NCBI GenBank assembly: GCA_001899525.1
Contig: MKVY01000022.1
Coordinates: 42,440 to 106,439 of the forward strand
DNA length: 64,000 bases
Source of the DNA: Rhizobiales bacterium 65-9
GTDB lineage: Bacteria; Pseudomonadota; Alphaproteobacteria; Rhizobiales; Beijerinckiaceae
Direction: 5' to 3'
Shown: positions 45,545 to 54,445 of the stretch, in pieces
Numbering within the stretch: position 1 is the first letter of the stretch
How the letters are laid out: each line of letters starts with the position of its first letter
Notes under the pieces: generated by a model
What the model was told of the DNA's origin: nothing
What the model saw: only the letters and a program-made list of their open reading frames with translations
Databases searched by the model: none
Made by a program: the position numbers and the translations under genes

Positions 45545-46309
45545 ATGATTCCCGATCTCAAGGACAAGGTGGTTTTGATCACGGGCGCCAGCACCGGCAT
45601 CGGCGCGGCGGCCGCCAAGGGCTTCGCCTTCGAGGGCTCGAAGGTCGTCGTCCATTACAACGCCAGCAAGGCCGCCGCCGAGACGGTCGTCGCCGATATC
45701 GTGAGCCACGGCGCCGAAGCCGTGGCGATCCGTGGCGACGTCACGAAATCCGACGATGTGAAGGCCATCGTCGCGCAAACCATGGAGCGGTTCGGCCGCA
45801 TCGACGTGCTGGTGAACAATGCCGGCGGCATGCTCGGCCGCGTCGCCACCACCGAAATGAGCGACGCGCACTATGAGAATGTCATGCGCCTCAACGCCTG
45901 GTCCGTGTTCGCGATGACGCGCGAGGTCGCGCCGCTGATGGCGAAGACCGGCGGCGGGTCGATCATCAACGTGACGTCCATCGCGGCCCGGCATGGCGGC
46001 GGCGGCGGCGCGATCATTTACGCGGCCTCGAAGGCCTTTGTCAGCGCCTTCACCAGAGGCATGGCCAAGGAGCTGGTCGGGATGAAGATTCGCGTCAACG
46101 CGGTGTCGCCGGGCGTGATCGAGACGCCGTTTCACGATCGCTGGTCGAACGCCGCGCAGCTGGAGTCGATGCGCCAGACCGTGCCGATGGGCCGCCTCGG
46201 CGTCTCGGAGGAATGCGTCGGCGCGTTCCTCTATCTCGCGTCCGAGACGCTCAGCAGCTATGTCGACGGCCAGATCATCGAGGTGAATGGCGGCCAGTTG
46301 ATGCCGTGA
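45545..46309 (+). CDS. Short-chain dehydrogenase/reductase (SDR)
   Basis: 254 residues of the classical SDR family. The cofactor motif T-G-A-S-T-G-I-G is near the N-terminus, with N-N-A-G-G-M, the catalytic Ser in I-N-V-T-S-I-A-A-R and the Y-A-A-S-K pair. The sequence is similar in style to 3-oxoacyl-ACP reductases and glucose dehydrogenases. AGGGAG precedes its ATG. It is followed, convergently with no spare nucleotide, by MaoC-type hydratase genes; a role in acyl-CoA or keto-acid metabolism is plausible but substrate unknown. Confidence 0.9.
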   Translation: MIPDLKDKVVLITGASTGIGAAAAKGFAFEGSKVVVHYNASKAAAETVVADIVSHGAEAVAIRGDVTKSDDVKAIVAQTMERFGRIDVLVNNAGGMLGRVATTEMSDAHYENVMRLNAWSVFAMTREVAPLMAKTGGGSIINVTSIAARHGGGGGAIIYAASKAFVSAFTRGMAKELVGMKIRVNAVSPGVIETPFHDRWSNAAQLESMRQTVPMGRLGVSEECVGAFLYLASETLSSYVDGQIIEVNGGQLMP

Positions 46310-46795
46310 TCACGCGCCCTTGTCGCGGCGCTCGACGAACACGGTTCCCTTGAACTCGAAAACCTTGTCGCCGGACTGATTCACGCCGTCGTTGAGAAAG
46401 GACAGGATGCCCCACTCCGGCATGGAGGCGGACAGGCGCTTGTCCACGATGGTTGTCGAGTAGGCGATCACGTCGTTGGCGTAGACCGGCTTGATCCATC
46501 GCAGATCCTTGAAGCCCGGCGATCCGCCGAGGCGGGCAAGCGTTGTTCCGCCGGCCCGCGCGGCTTTTTCCGCCTCGTCGCGCCTTGCGACGGTGAGTTT
46601 CATGTAGATGCAGGCGGTGTGCCATCCGGACGCGCAGAGGCGGCCGAACGGCGTCTGCGCCGCGCCCTCCTCGCTGAGATGGAAGCGCTGCGGATCGAAC
46701 TGTCGCGCAAAGCGGATGATGTCCTCGGACGTGAAGCGCCACGATCCGAGATCGATCCGCGAGCCGATGGCGACGTCTTCGTAGAAGTTCAGCAT
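46310..46795 (-). CDS. MaoC-type (R)-hydratase domain protein 1
   Basis: 161 residues, single hot-dog domain. The hydratase-2 catalytic region is seen as I-I-R-F-A-R-Q-F-D-P-Q-R-F-H-L, where the Asp/His pair would activate water for enoyl-CoA hydration. It is the downstream gene of a MaoC pair, 7 nt after the second copy. The stop abuts the SDR stop on the other strand. Single-domain MaoC proteins usually dimerise; two adjacent non-identical copies may form a heterodimer. Confidence 0.88.
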   Translation of the reverse strand: MLNFYEDVAIGSRIDLGSWRFTSEDIIRFARQFDPQRFHLSEEGAAQTPFGRLCASGWHTACIYMKLTVARRDEAEKAARAGGTTLARLGGSPGFKDLRWIKPVYANDVIAYSTTIVDKRLSASMPEWGILSFLNDGVNQSGDKVFEFKGTVFVERRDKGA

Positions 46796-46802
46796 GGCGG
46801 CC

Positions 46803-47258
46803 TCACATCGCCTGCGCGCGGCGGCCGAACATGACCCAGTTTTCCTGGGTCATCACAGGCTCGCCGCGCTGGTTCGACGTGGTGATGCGCATGCGCACCA
46901 GCCCCATCTCCGGTCGCGAGCGCGATTCCTTTCTGTCGATGATGTCGATCACGGGCGTGATGACGTCGCCCGCGCGCACGGGGCGCAGCCATTTCAGTTC
47001 GTCGACGCCAGGCGCGCCAAGGCCGGAGCTGTCGAGCAGGAATCGCTCCGCGATCGCGCGCATGACGAGCGAGGCGGTGTGCCAGCCGGACGCGACCAGG
47101 CCGCCGAAGAAGCTCGCTTTCGCCGCGTCTTCGTCGATATGGAAAGGCTGCGCGTCATACTCCTTGGCGAACGCGATCATCTCCTCGCGCGTCATAGCAT
47201 GCGGCGCGCATTCCAGCCGCAGGCCGACCGTCAGATCCTCGAATGTCCAGCGCGGCAT
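46803..47258 (-). CDS. MaoC-type (R)-hydratase domain protein 2
   Basis: 151 residues, single hot-dog domain with I-A-F-A-K-E-Y-D-A-Q-P-F-H-I-D-E-D-A-A, the catalytic Asp/His arrangement of hydratase-2 enzymes, and G-L-V-A-S-G-W-H-T-A shared with its neighbour. It differs from the other copy over most of its length, so the duplication is old. Likely substrate is an (R)-3-hydroxyacyl-CoA or enoyl-CoA. The upstream ychF gene ends 14 nt before it on the same strand. Confidence 0.88.
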   Translation of the reverse strand: MPRWTFEDLTVGLRLECAPHAMTREEMIAFAKEYDAQPFHIDEDAAKASFFGGLVASGWHTASLVMRAIAERFLLDSSGLGAPGVDELKWLRPVRAGDVITPVIDIIDRKESRSRPEMGLVRMRITTSNQRGEPVMTQENWVMFGRRAQAM

Positions 47259-47272
47259 GGCGGCCCCCGTTG

Positions 47273-48370
47273 TCAGTTGGCGAACCGGAAATGCATCACG
47301 TCGCCGTCGGCGACCGTGTAATCCTTGCCTTCCAGCCTGAGCTTGCCGGCGTCCCGCGCGCCCGCCTCGCCGTTGAGCGAGACATAATCGTCGTAGGCGA
47401 TCGTCTCGGCGCGGATGAAGCCCTTCTCGAAATCCGTGTGGATGACGCCGGCCGCCTGCGGCGCGCGCGTTCCCAGCGTGATCGTCCAGGCCCGCGCCTC
47501 CTTCGGCCCCACGGTGAAGTAGGTGATGAGGCCGAGCAGCTCGTAGCCGGCGCGGATCACGCGGTTGAGGCCGGGCTCGGCGAGGCCGACCGCGTCGAGA
47601 TAGTCCTTCTGGTCTTCCGGCGGCAGCACCGCGATCTCGCTCTCGATCTTGGCCGAAACGACGACGCTCTTTGCGCCTTCCTCTTTCGCGCGCTGCGCGA
47701 CCTTGTCGGAGAAGGCGTTGCCCTTGTCCGCCGACGCCTCCTCGACATTGCAGACATAGAGAACCGGCTTCGCGGTCAGAAGCTGAAGCATGTCGAAGGC
47801 CTTGCGCTCATCGGCCTTCACCGAGACGAGCCGCGCCGGCTTGCCGTCGCGCAGCAGCGTCAGCGCGCGCGTGACGAGGTCGAGCTGCTGCGCCGACTCC
47901 TTGTCGCCGCCGCGCGCCTTCTTTTCCAGCGCCGTGACGCGCTTCTCGAGCGATTCGAGATCGGCGAGCATCAGCTCCGTTTCGATCGTCTCGATATCGG
48001 CGACCGGATCGATCCGGCCCTCGACATGGGTGATGTCGCCGTCCTCGAAGCAGCGCACCACATGGGCGATGGCGTCGCATTCGCGGATGTTGCCGAGAAA
48101 CTGGTTGCCGAGCCCCTCCCCTTTCGAGGCGCCGCGCACGAGGCCGGCGATGTCGACGAAGGTCAGGCGCGTCGGGACGGTCTGCTGCGAGCGCGCGATT
48201 CCCGCGAGCGAATCGAGCCGTTCGTCCGGCACGGCGACGTCGCCCACATTCGGCTCGATGGTGCAGAACGGATAATTGGCCGCCTGCGCCGCGGCGGTCT
48301 GCGTCAGCGCGTTGAAGAGCGTCGATTTGCCGACGTTCGGCAGGCCGACGATGCCGCATTTGAAACCCAT
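47273..48370 (-). CDS. ychF: Redox-regulated ATPase YchF
   Basis: 365 residues from the ATG at 48370 (M-G-F-K-C-G-I-V-G-L-P-N-V-G-K-S-T, P-loop at 9-17); two extra N-terminal codons in the open frame are not needed. An Obg-related protein that prefers ATP: the usual N-K-x-D specificity motif is replaced by Y-V-C-N-V-E-E, as in the family. A TGS domain ends the protein (A-G-V-I-H-T-D-F-E-K-G-F-I-R-A-E). It binds ribosomes and modulates translation and stress responses. It runs with pth and rplY, the common neighbours in alphaproteobacteria. Confidence 0.96.
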   Translation of the reverse strand: MGFKCGIVGLPNVGKSTLFNALTQTAAAQAANYPFCTIEPNVGDVAVPDERLDSLAGIARSQQTVPTRLTFVDIAGLVRGASKGEGLGNQFLGNIRECDAIAHVVRCFEDGDITHVEGRIDPVADIETIETELMLADLESLEKRVTALEKKARGGDKESAQQLDLVTRALTLLRDGKPARLVSVKADERKAFDMLQLLTAKPVLYVCNVEEASADKGNAFSDKVAQRAKEEGAKSVVVSAKIESEIAVLPPEDQKDYLDAVGLAEPGLNRVIRAGYELLGLITYFTVGPKEARAWTITLGTRAPQAAGVIHTDFEKGFIRAETIAYDDYVSLNGEAGARDAGKLRLEGKDYTVADGDVMHFRFAN

Positions 48371-48434
48371 GGTCACTCAACCGCTATGGTGGAACAGATG
48401 TCACACGGTTCCATCTTGAAGGGATCGATGATCG

Positions 48435-49076
48435 TCAAGCCGTCGAGGCGCCGCTCGCGCCGGGCTGACCGACCCGCTTCACGTCGCTGAAGCCGGCTTT
48501 CTGCATCGCGAGCGCCACGTCGTTCTGGAAGCGCCCGTCGTCGCCCTTCGCCAGCCATGGCGCGAACTCCGCGCAGGCTCCGCAAAGAGCCTTGACCCAG
48601 GGCTCTTCCGCCTTGGCGAAATCGCTCAGGACATAATGATGGACAAGCGCCTTGTCCCCGGGATGACCGATGCCCATCCGCGCGCGGCGATAGGTCCCGC
48701 CGATATGGGCCGAGATCGAGCGAAGGCCGTTATGGCCGGCGTCGCCGCCGCCCTGCTTCACGCGCAGCTTGGCGGGCGCAAGATCGAGTTCGTCATGGAA
48801 CACGACCACGTCCTTCGCCGGAATCTTGAAGAATTTGGCGGCCGCCGCCACCGCGACCCCGGATTCGTTCATGAAGGTCTGGGGCTTGAGAAGGAGGATG
48901 CGCTCGCCGGCGATCGCCGCATCGGCGCAATCGCCGTGGAACCGCGTTTTCCAGGGGCCGGCGCCGTGCGCGCGCGCGATCGCGTCCGCCGCCATGAATC
49001 CGATGTTGTGGCGGTTCATGGCGTAGCGGCCGCCCGGATTGCCGAGGCCGACGAAGAGAATGCGTCTGTCGCTCAT
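48435..49076 (-). CDS. pth: Peptidyl-tRNA hydrolase
   Basis: 213 residues. It frees peptides from peptidyl-tRNA that falls off ribosomes. The conserved residues Asn13 and catalytic His23 ([17 protein letters not shown]) are present, as are T-F-M-N-E-S-G and H-D-E-L-D. The C-terminal tail is longer than in E. coli (194 residues). It lies downstream of rplY with a terminator between them, so it probably has its own promoter or depends on read-through. Confidence 0.96.
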   Translation of the reverse strand: MSDRRILFVGLGNPGGRYAMNRHNIGFMAADAIARAHGAGPWKTRFHGDCADAAIAGERILLLKPQTFMNESGVAVAAAAKFFKIPAKDVVVFHDELDLAPAKLRVKQGGGDAGHNGLRSISAHIGGTYRRARMGIGHPGDKALVHHYVLSDFAKAEEPWVKALCGACAEFAPWLAKGDDGRFQNDVALAMQKAGFSDVKRVGQPGASGASTA

Positions 49077-49084
49077 GGGACGCC

Positions 49085-49117
49085 AAAAGGAACGGGCCGC
49101 TGTGTGAGCGGCCCGTT
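49085..49117 (-). terminator. Intrinsic terminator of rplY
   Basis: An 11-bp perfect stem (AACGGGCCGCT / AGCGGCCCGTT, loop of 5) at 49091-49117. On the rplY strand it is followed by CCTTTT. It begins 27 nt after the rplY stop and ends just before the pth start. Confidence 0.7.
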
Positions 49118-49143
49118 TGACGAAAGCAAGCGGCTTGGGCCGA

Positions 49144-49782
49144 TTACTTCTTGGCCTCGGCCGCAGGCGCAGCCGCCGGAGCCGCGGCGGCGTCCGCCGC
49201 CGGAGTCGCCTCTTCCTTGATCGGCGGCGCGATGTTCGCGATCACGAAATCGCGGTCGCGGATCACCGGGCGAACCCCTTCCGGCAGCTTGACGCCAGAG
49301 ATGCGCGCGGCGTCGTTGATCTCGAGGCCGGAGAGATCGACCGTGATCGATTCAGGAATCGCGTCCGCCGGAACGACGAACTCGACTTCGTGGCGGACGA
49401 CGTTCAGAACGCCGCCCTGCTTGATGCCCGGCGACTGGTCATGATTGACGAAGTGGGCGGGCACGAACACGCGCACCGTCTGGCCCGCGTTCAGGCGCAG
49501 GAAGTCGATATGCACGACCGTGTCCTTGACCCTGTCGAGCTGGTAATCGCGCGGCAGCGCGCGGATTGTCTTGCCGCCGACCTCGATCTCGAACACCGTG
49601 GTCAGGAAGTGGCCGGCGTAGACGAGCTGATTGGCGATCTTGAAGTCGAGGCTGATCGGGGTGGGAGCCTCGCCGCCGCCATAGATGACGGCAGGAATCT
49701 GGTTGTCTCGGCGAACTGCGCGGGCGGCCCCCTTGCCGACCTTTTCGCGCGACGCCGCCTTCAGAGCTTTCGGAGAAGCCAT
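49144..49782 (-). CDS. rplY: Ribosomal protein bL25 / general stress protein Ctc
   Basis: 212 residues from the ATG at 49782 with AGGA upstream; 52 more codons of open frame lie upstream but have no family features. The two-domain Ctc/TL5 form: an N-terminal 5S rRNA-binding L25 domain ([20 protein letters not shown]) and a C-terminal beta domain, ending in an Ala/Pro/Glu-rich tail. It binds 5S rRNA in the large ribosomal subunit. It precedes pth, the usual order. Confidence 0.96.
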   Translation of the reverse strand: MASPKALKAASREKVGKGAARAVRRDNQIPAVIYGGGEAPTPISLDFKIANQLVYAGHFLTTVFEIEVGGKTIRALPRDYQLDRVKDTVVHIDFLRLNAGQTVRVFVPAHFVNHDQSPGIKQGGVLNVVRHEVEFVVPADAIPESITVDLSGLEINDAARISGVKLPEGVRPVIRDRDFVIANIAPPIKEEATPAADAAAAPAAAPAAEAKK

Positions 49783-49959
49783 AGCGGAACATCCTGGGTT
49801 TGGTTTCAGCAAAAAGCCGCCGAAGCCGGCGGCCATCCACATGGAGCCTGAGGCGCCCTGCGGCCGCGCCCCTGCCTCCAGGGGTGTCTGGGGGGCGCGG
49901 GCAGGCCCATAGACGATAGGAACCGGGGAGGCAAGCAAGGCGCCCGCCGGATACGGCGT

Positions 49960-50322
49960 CTAGGGCTTGCGGTAGTGAGGATAGTCGTCCGCGACCGATT
50001 CAATCATCTCGGCCATCACGGCCGGACTGACGCGCTTCTTGTGCCCGGGAAGGTCGGAATAAACATCGATATCGGCGAACCGGCCGCCCTGATGGGCGCT
50101 GTTATGGCAGGACTTGCACAGAACGACGCAATTCTCGACGGAATTCGGACCGTTCATCCCCTCGAACGGGATGACATGATGCCCCTCCGAGCCTTCGCCG
50201 AACCGATGGCTGGCGGCGCCCCTCCGGCCGGCGACCCAGATGCGGCTTCCGCAGCTCGCGCAGACATAGCCCTGCCGCTTCAGCGCCGCCGCCTGCGTCT
50301 GGGGAGAAAAGGGAATGGTCAT
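49960..50322 (-). CDS. HNH endonuclease (small)
   Basis: 120 residues from the ATG at 50322. A zinc-stabilised HNH core is visible: C-A-S-C at 21-24, G-H-H-V-I-P at 47-52 with the catalytic His pair, N-C-V-V-L-C-K-S-C-H-N at 64-74. HNH nucleases of this size are often phage or restriction remnants or DNA-repair helpers; no partner methylase or phage gene is adjacent here. It is divergent from a second, unrelated HNH gene at 50517, an unusual pairing. Confidence 0.85.
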   Translation of the reverse strand: MTIPFSPQTQAAALKRQGYVCASCGSRIWVAGRRGAASHRFGEGSEGHHVIPFEGMNGPNSVENCVVLCKSCHNSAHQGGRFADIDVYSDLPGHKKRVSPAVMAEMIESVADDYPHYRKP

Positions 50323-50516
50323 GGCGCGCCCCTGACGGCCACAATGACGCGCCGATGCGCCCCCTGCAAACGGCGGCGAGGGGCGGCCGGATAGCTGTCT
50401 TCGACCGCCTTGAGAGTCGGGCGGGCGCGTCAGTGCGTCCCGCTTCACAATCCCGTCGTGTTCCGCCTACAGTGTGGCCGGAGCCGGATTCGCGGATCCG
50501 GCGCTAGGATAAGTCG

Positions 50517-51086
50517 TTGACGATCCACGTCGCGCCTGTCGCCTCGCCGGAAGCCTGTCCGGCGCTTGTTCTCAACGCCGACTACCGGCCGCTGAGTTAC
50601 TATCCCTTGTCATTGTGGAGCTGGCAGGACGCCATCAAGGCGGTGTTCATGGACCGCGTGAACATCGTGTCCGAATATGACCGCGAGGTGCGTTCGCCCG
50701 GCTTCTCGATGAAGCTGCCCTCGGTGGTGTCGCTGAAGAGCTATGTGAAGCCGTCCCGGCATCCGGCCTTCACGCGCTTCAATGTGTTCCTGCGCGACCG
50801 CTTCGCCTGCCAATATTGCGGCGCGCGCGAGGACCTGACCTTCGATCACGTCGTCCCCCGCTCGCGCGGAGGCCAGACGACATGGCAGAATGTCGTGGCC
50901 GCCTGCTCGCCCTGCAATCTGCGGAAGGGCGACAAGATGCCCGACCAGGCCCAGATGCGGCCGCTGCAATGGCCCTTCCAGCCGTCCCTGAGCCAGCTTC
51001 ACGCCAATGGCCGGCTGTTCCCGCCCAACTATCTGCATGAAAGCTGGCTCGACTATCTCTACTGGGACAGCGAGCTCGAACCGTAA
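50517..51086 (+). CDS. HNH endonuclease, conserved alphaproteobacterial type
   Basis: 189 residues. Start is the TTG at 50517, placed 7 nt after AGGAT; no nearby ATG fits. The family-specific N-terminus P-A-L-V-L-N-A-D-Y-R-P-L-S-Y-Y-P-L-S-L-W-S-W-Q-D-A-I is followed by F-A-C-Q-Y-C-G (Cys98, Cys101), the D-H-V-V-P-R-S-R-G-G catalytic turn (His111), W-Q-N-V-V-A-A-C and the last zinc pair Cys130/Cys133. This stand-alone HNH type is widely conserved near housekeeping genes, so a cellular role in DNA repair or processing is likelier than a selfish one. Confidence 0.9.
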   Translation: MTIHVAPVASPEACPALVLNADYRPLSYYPLSLWSWQDAIKAVFMDRVNIVSEYDREVRSPGFSMKLPSVVSLKSYVKPSRHPAFTRFNVFLRDRFACQYCGAREDLTFDHVVPRSRGGQTTWQNVVAACSPCNLRKGDKMPDQAQMRPLQWPFQPSLSQLHANGRLFPPNYLHESWLDYLYWDSELEP

Positions 51087-51088
51087 GC

Positions 51089-51607
51089 TCAGCCCCGCGC
51101 CGCCGCGCGCAGCGAGACGACGGCGAGAACGGCGCAGATCACCGCATTCCAGCCGGCCAGCGACAGGCCGAGAATCCGCAGCGCGGCCTCGCTGCAATTG
51201 ACCACCCGCGCGGTCTGCATCTGCTGCAGCAGATTGCCCGCCTGCCCCGGCAGGGCGCTCGCGCCGCCGGCCGGTGAACAGTCCGTCGGGCCGGCCCACC
51301 AGCCCCATTCGACCCCGGCGTGATAGACGCCGAACACGGCGTTCGCCGCCAGCATCAGCCCGACGATCAGCAGGATGAGCCGCGCCAGCTTCGGCTGCGA
51401 CGGCGCGGACAGCGCGGCGAGCGCGGCGAGGGGAACGCCGGCGTAGTAGGCGTAGCGCTGCTCCAGGCAGAGCTTGCATGGCGCGTAGCCGACAGCCTGG
51501 AAAATCCATGCGCCGATGATGGTCGCCGCCAGCGCGACGGCCGCCGCCGCCGCGACCATGCGGACGCTCCGTCCCTGAACGGAGGGCGACGTCGAAAGAG
51601 CGCTCAT
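51089..51607 (-). CDS. DsbB-like disulfide bond formation protein
   Basis: 172 residues with four membrane spans. The first redox pair is Cys44/Cys47 in A-P-C-K-L-C-L-E-Q-R-Y-A-Y-Y, the DsbB quinone-linked motif. The second periplasmic pair is Cys110 (P-T-D-C-S) and Cys138 (V-V-N-C-S). DsbB-type proteins reoxidise periplasmic thiol oxidases and pass electrons to quinones. It overlaps the upstream YqaA-like gene by 4 nt. Partner DsbA is not in the window. Confidence 0.9.
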   Translation of the reverse strand: MSALSTSPSVQGRSVRMVAAAAAVALAATIIGAWIFQAVGYAPCKLCLEQRYAYYAGVPLAALAALSAPSQPKLARLILLIVGLMLAANAVFGVYHAGVEWGWWAGPTDCSPAGGASALPGQAGNLLQQMQTARVVNCSEAALRILGLSLAGWNAVICAVLAVVSLRAAARG

Positions 51608-52185
51608 ATCAAAAACTTGATCACGAGGAAGCCGCCCACCAGGCTGGCCACTGTCAGCGTGCCGACCAGCGTGAGATTGTTCTCGATGAAGCGGCGGATC
51701 GCCGGTCCGAACAGGTTGAGCGCGCCGGCGACCATGAAGAAGCGCAGCGCGCGCGTGATCAGAGACAGCACGACGAACCAGACAAAATCATAGCCCGCGA
51801 TTCCCGACGCGATGGTCACGAGCTTGTAGGGGATCGGCGTCAGCCCCTTGATCAGGATGATGAGCGCGCCCCATTCGCGATAGAGCGCGAGAAAGTCGCC
51901 GACCCTGTCGCCGTAGCCGTAGAAGTTGATCAGCCACAGCCCGACCGTGCTGTAGGCGAACATGCCGATGGCGTAGCCGAGGATCCCGCCCAGCACCGAG
52001 GCGGCGGTGCAGATCGCGGCGTAGAACCAGGCGCGCTCGGGCTTGGCCATGACCATCGGCACGAGCATGACGTCGGGCGGAATGGGGAAGAAGGAGCTTT
52101 CCGCGAAGGAGACGGCCGCGAGCGCCTGCGGCGCGCGTCGGCTCTCGGACAGCCTGAGAACCCAGTCATAGAGGGGGCGGAACAT
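51604..52185 (-). CDS. YqaA-like SNARE-associated (VTT/DedA-type) membrane protein
   Basis: 193 residues of the YqaA/DedA-related group: F-A-E-S-S-F-F-P-I-P-P-D-V-M-L-V-P-M at the start is the hallmark re-entrant segment. G-Y-A-I-G near residue 70 and I-L-I-K-G-L-T-P-I-P-Y-K-L mid-protein also fit. Four to five membrane spans. Such proteins help maintain membrane potential and lipid carrier recycling. First gene of a two-gene operon with the DsbB-like gene (ATGA-type overlap). Confidence 0.9.
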   Translation of the reverse strand: MFRPLYDWVLRLSESRRAPQALAAVSFAESSFFPIPPDVMLVPMVMAKPERAWFYAAICTAASVLGGILGYAIGMFAYSTVGLWLINFYGYGDRVGDFLALYREWGALIILIKGLTPIPYKLVTIASGIAGYDFVWFVVLSLITRALRFFMVAGALNLFGPAIRRFIENNLTLVGTLTVASLVGGFLVIKFLI

Positions 52186-52511
52186 GACGCGGGGTTACCG
52201 TTCGCGCGAGACTCTGTCCATTGCGGCCAAACGCCCGCCGCACGATCGCGCGAGACGGCGCTCCGCCGCGCGGGCCTCTTCTACCATGTCGGTTGACCGC
52301 CGCCCGCCGGCCATCCTACAGGTCGGGCGGTCCCTTGCGGGACGTTGGCGGACGCGCGACCCGGAAGCGGCCGTCAGCATGCGACAGAGTCCTCCGGCGA
52401 AGTGAAATTCTGTTGCGAAACAGGAAGTTGAGTAGAAGGCGGCCGCAGCGGCCTTGCAATGCGAAGCGCCGATGCGGCGCCAAGCGGACAGGCTGAGAGC
52501 GGCGGCCCAGT
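52186..52511. other. Gene-free stretch before tRNA-Leu
   Basis: About 326 nt between the divergent YqaA-like gene and the tRNA. Short frames on both strands lack family features. It should hold the promoters for both, but I see no convincing -35/-10 pair. The minus-strand frame 52195-52611 starts inside the tRNA complement and is spurious. Confidence 0.5.
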
Positions 52512-52598
52512 GCGGGCGTGGCGGAACTGGTAGACGCAGCGGACTCAAAATCCGCCTCTGGCGACAGAATGTCGGTTCGAGTCCGACCGCCCGCACCA
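52512..52598 (+). tRNA. tRNA-Leu (anticodon CAA)
   Basis: An 87-nt cloverleaf with long variable arm. The acceptor stem GCGGGCG pairs with CGCCCGC. The D-loop has GGTAGACGC, and the anticodon stem-loop GCGGA-CTCAAAA-TCCGC has CAA at 52546-52548. The T-arm GTCGGTTCGAGTCCGAC is canonical. CCA is encoded (52596-52598) and six T follow. It reads leucine codon UUG. No integrated element abuts its 3' end. Confidence 0.97.
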
Positions 52599-52864
52599 TT
52601 TTTTCAGACATGCCTCGAAAGTCGAACGCGGCCGGCCGCGCCGGGCCGTTGAACGCGCCGCCGCCAGGCGCTGGCGCTGGTCATGCGACATGCGTCCGTG
52701 GACCGGAGAAAAATCGCGGCGCATCGGCCGCCGCGCGGGATGGGCCGTTCATTCCTCGCAAGCGCGCAGCGCGCCTCAAGAGAATGTTGACGAGGACGAT
52801 GTAGGACGCCCGGCCGGGGGAATAGCCCCGAACGACAGAAGAACAACCGCATCGGGAGCATGTC

Positions 52865-53614
52865 ATGATCGCAATCGACCGCCGCAGCCTTGTCGGCGCG
52901 CTCGCCTTCGGCGTCGCAGCCGCCGCGGCGCCTGCCCGGGCCGCCCCACTCTCGGGCGTCGCCGTCATCCTCATTCACGGCAAAGCCGGCGGACAGGGGC
53001 CGCTGCAACCGCTCGCGGCCGCGCTGCGGCGCGAAGGAGCCGCAGTCAGCCTGCCCCGCATGTCCTGGACCGGCGGATACCGCACCTACGACCAGACGCT
53101 CGGCGAGGTCGCTTCCGCCGTCAACGCAGCGCGCAGCAGGGGCGCGCGAAAGATCGTGCTCGCGGGGCACAGCCTCGGCGCCAACGTGTCGCTCGGATAC
53201 GCCGCGGCGCAGGGCGGCGTGGATGGCGTCGTTGCGATGGCGCCCGGACATCGGCCGGATTTCATCTCGACGACCACCGGCGACAGCCTCGACCAGGCAA
53301 GGAAAATGGTCGCGGCCGGGGAAGGATCGCGGCGCGCCAAATTCATGGATTTCAACCAGGGACGGACCTTCCCTGTCACCACCACCGCCGACGCCTATCT
53401 GAGCTTTTTCGATCCGTCCGGCCCGGCCGCGAACGCGGCGCGCGCGAGCGGCGTCCGCACGCCGGTGTTGTGGGTGATCGGCTCCGCCGACCGGCCGGCG
53501 ATGAGCGATCGCGCGCCCTATTCGACGGGAACGCGCATCGAGGTCGCCGCCAATCACCAGCAGACGCCGGTGGTCGCGGTCAATCAGATCGTCGACTGGA
53601 TCGGCAAGCTTTGA
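52865..53614 (+). CDS. Exported alpha/beta hydrolase
   Basis: 249 residues. The N-terminus D-R-R-S-L-V-G-A-L-A-F-G-V-A-A-A-A-A-P-A-R-A looks like a signal peptide with a twin-arginine start, so Tat export is possible. The fold signature V-I-L-I-H-G-K-A-G-G is at about 34-43 and the nucleophile elbow is G-H-S-L-G-A-N (Ser103). H-Q-Q-T-P near residue 233 may hold the catalytic histidine. Substrate unknown. It stands alone 266 nt after the tRNA. Confidence 0.85.
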   Translation: MIAIDRRSLVGALAFGVAAAAAPARAAPLSGVAVILIHGKAGGQGPLQPLAAALRREGAAVSLPRMSWTGGYRTYDQTLGEVASAVNAARSRGARKIVLAGHSLGANVSLGYAAAQGGVDGVVAMAPGHRPDFISTTTGDSLDQARKMVAAGEGSRRAKFMDFNQGRTFPVTTTADAYLSFFDPSGPAANAARASGVRTPVLWVIGSADRPAMSDRAPYSTGTRIEVAANHQQTPVVAVNQIVDWIGKL

Positions 53615-53761
53615 TCGCAGCGCGCGCGCAGCGCGCGCAGCTTGTAGGCGTACAAACAACCGGGCTTGCGGCGCGCGCGCGACATGCGCGCCGCCGCGAG
53701 ACATTGAGACGCGGCTACCGTCCGTCAGCGTTACGTCGCGATCGTTCCGCCGCACGCCGTT

Positions 53762-54445
53762 TTAGGAAGCGCTGATCGTCTCGTTTTCGGTAAGGATCGC
53801 CCGCATCGGGACGTCATGGTTTTGAGGATAGATGCTCGGCGTCTCTTGCGCGCCATAGCCGACCCCGATCGCGATTGGCTTTGGTGACAGCGAGGCGAGC
53901 GTGCGATCAAAAAATCCGCCGCCATAGCCGAGGCGATAGCAGCCCCGATCGAAACCGACGACGGGCGCGATCACGACATCCGGCCTGACCGCGCGGCCGT
54001 TCGCCGGAAACGGAATGTTCCAGACGCCTTTCTCGAGAGGTTCTCCGGACCGCCATGAGCGGAAGGTCAATGGCGCCGCCTTGCGCTCCACGACGGGGAG
54101 CGCGCAGACGCCGCCGCGCCGCCACACCGTCTCCATCCAGTCGCGAAGATCAGGTTCGCCTCTGAACGGCCAATAGAGACTCACCGTCCGGCCGTGAATC
54201 TCGCCGAGGAGCGCGTCGAGGCGACGGGCGATCTCTTCGGTGAAACGTCGCCGGACCTCGGCCGACATCGCCAGCCGCGCCGCGATCATTCTCTCTCGTT
54301 CGGCCTTTCGCCAGCGCGCCACGTCCTTCCATTGCTGAGGATCGATGGAAAGCCCGGAATAGGCGGGATCGATCTCATGCATGAAACAGGGAGGAGATGA
54401 ATAATCATGGGCTTCGCCTGCAGGCGGCGTCGGAGTCTTCGCCAT
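53762..54445 (-). CDS. 5-formyltetrahydrofolate cyclo-ligase family protein
   Basis: 227 residues. ATP-dependent return of 5-formyl-THF to methenyl-THF. The R-K-A-E-R-E-R near residue 47 aligns with the ATP-binding Lys/Arg start of the family, and the C-terminal G-Y-G-G-G-F-F-D-R-T-L motif is the folate-site hallmark (Y-Y replaced by F-F). The N-terminus has an extra about 40 residues with H-D-Y-S-S-P-P-C-F-M-H-E-I-D-P, seen in the variant associated with glycine and one-carbon genes. Stand-alone gene. Confidence 0.9.
   Translation of the reverse strand: MAKTPTPPAGEAHDYSSPPCFMHEIDPAYSGLSIDPQQWKDVARWRKAERERMIAARLAMSAEVRRRFTEEIARRLDALLGEIHGRTVSLYWPFRGEPDLRDWMETVWRRGGVCALPVVERKAAPLTFRSWRSGEPLEKGVWNIPFPANGRAVRPDVVIAPVVGFDRGCYRLGYGGGFFDRTLASLSPKPIAIGVGYGAQETPSIYPQNHDVPMRAILTENETISAS

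Noticed and set aside
52195..52611. Minus-strand frame of 138 codons starting with an R-A-V-G-L-E-P-T motif
   Set aside because: Its start lies in the complement of the tRNA-Leu gene. The R-A-V-G-L-E-P-T peptide is a well-known false product of tRNA complement sequence.
52512..52864. Integrated element at the tRNA-Leu 3' end
   Set aside because: No integrase, no direct repeat of the tRNA end and no composition shift in the next genes.
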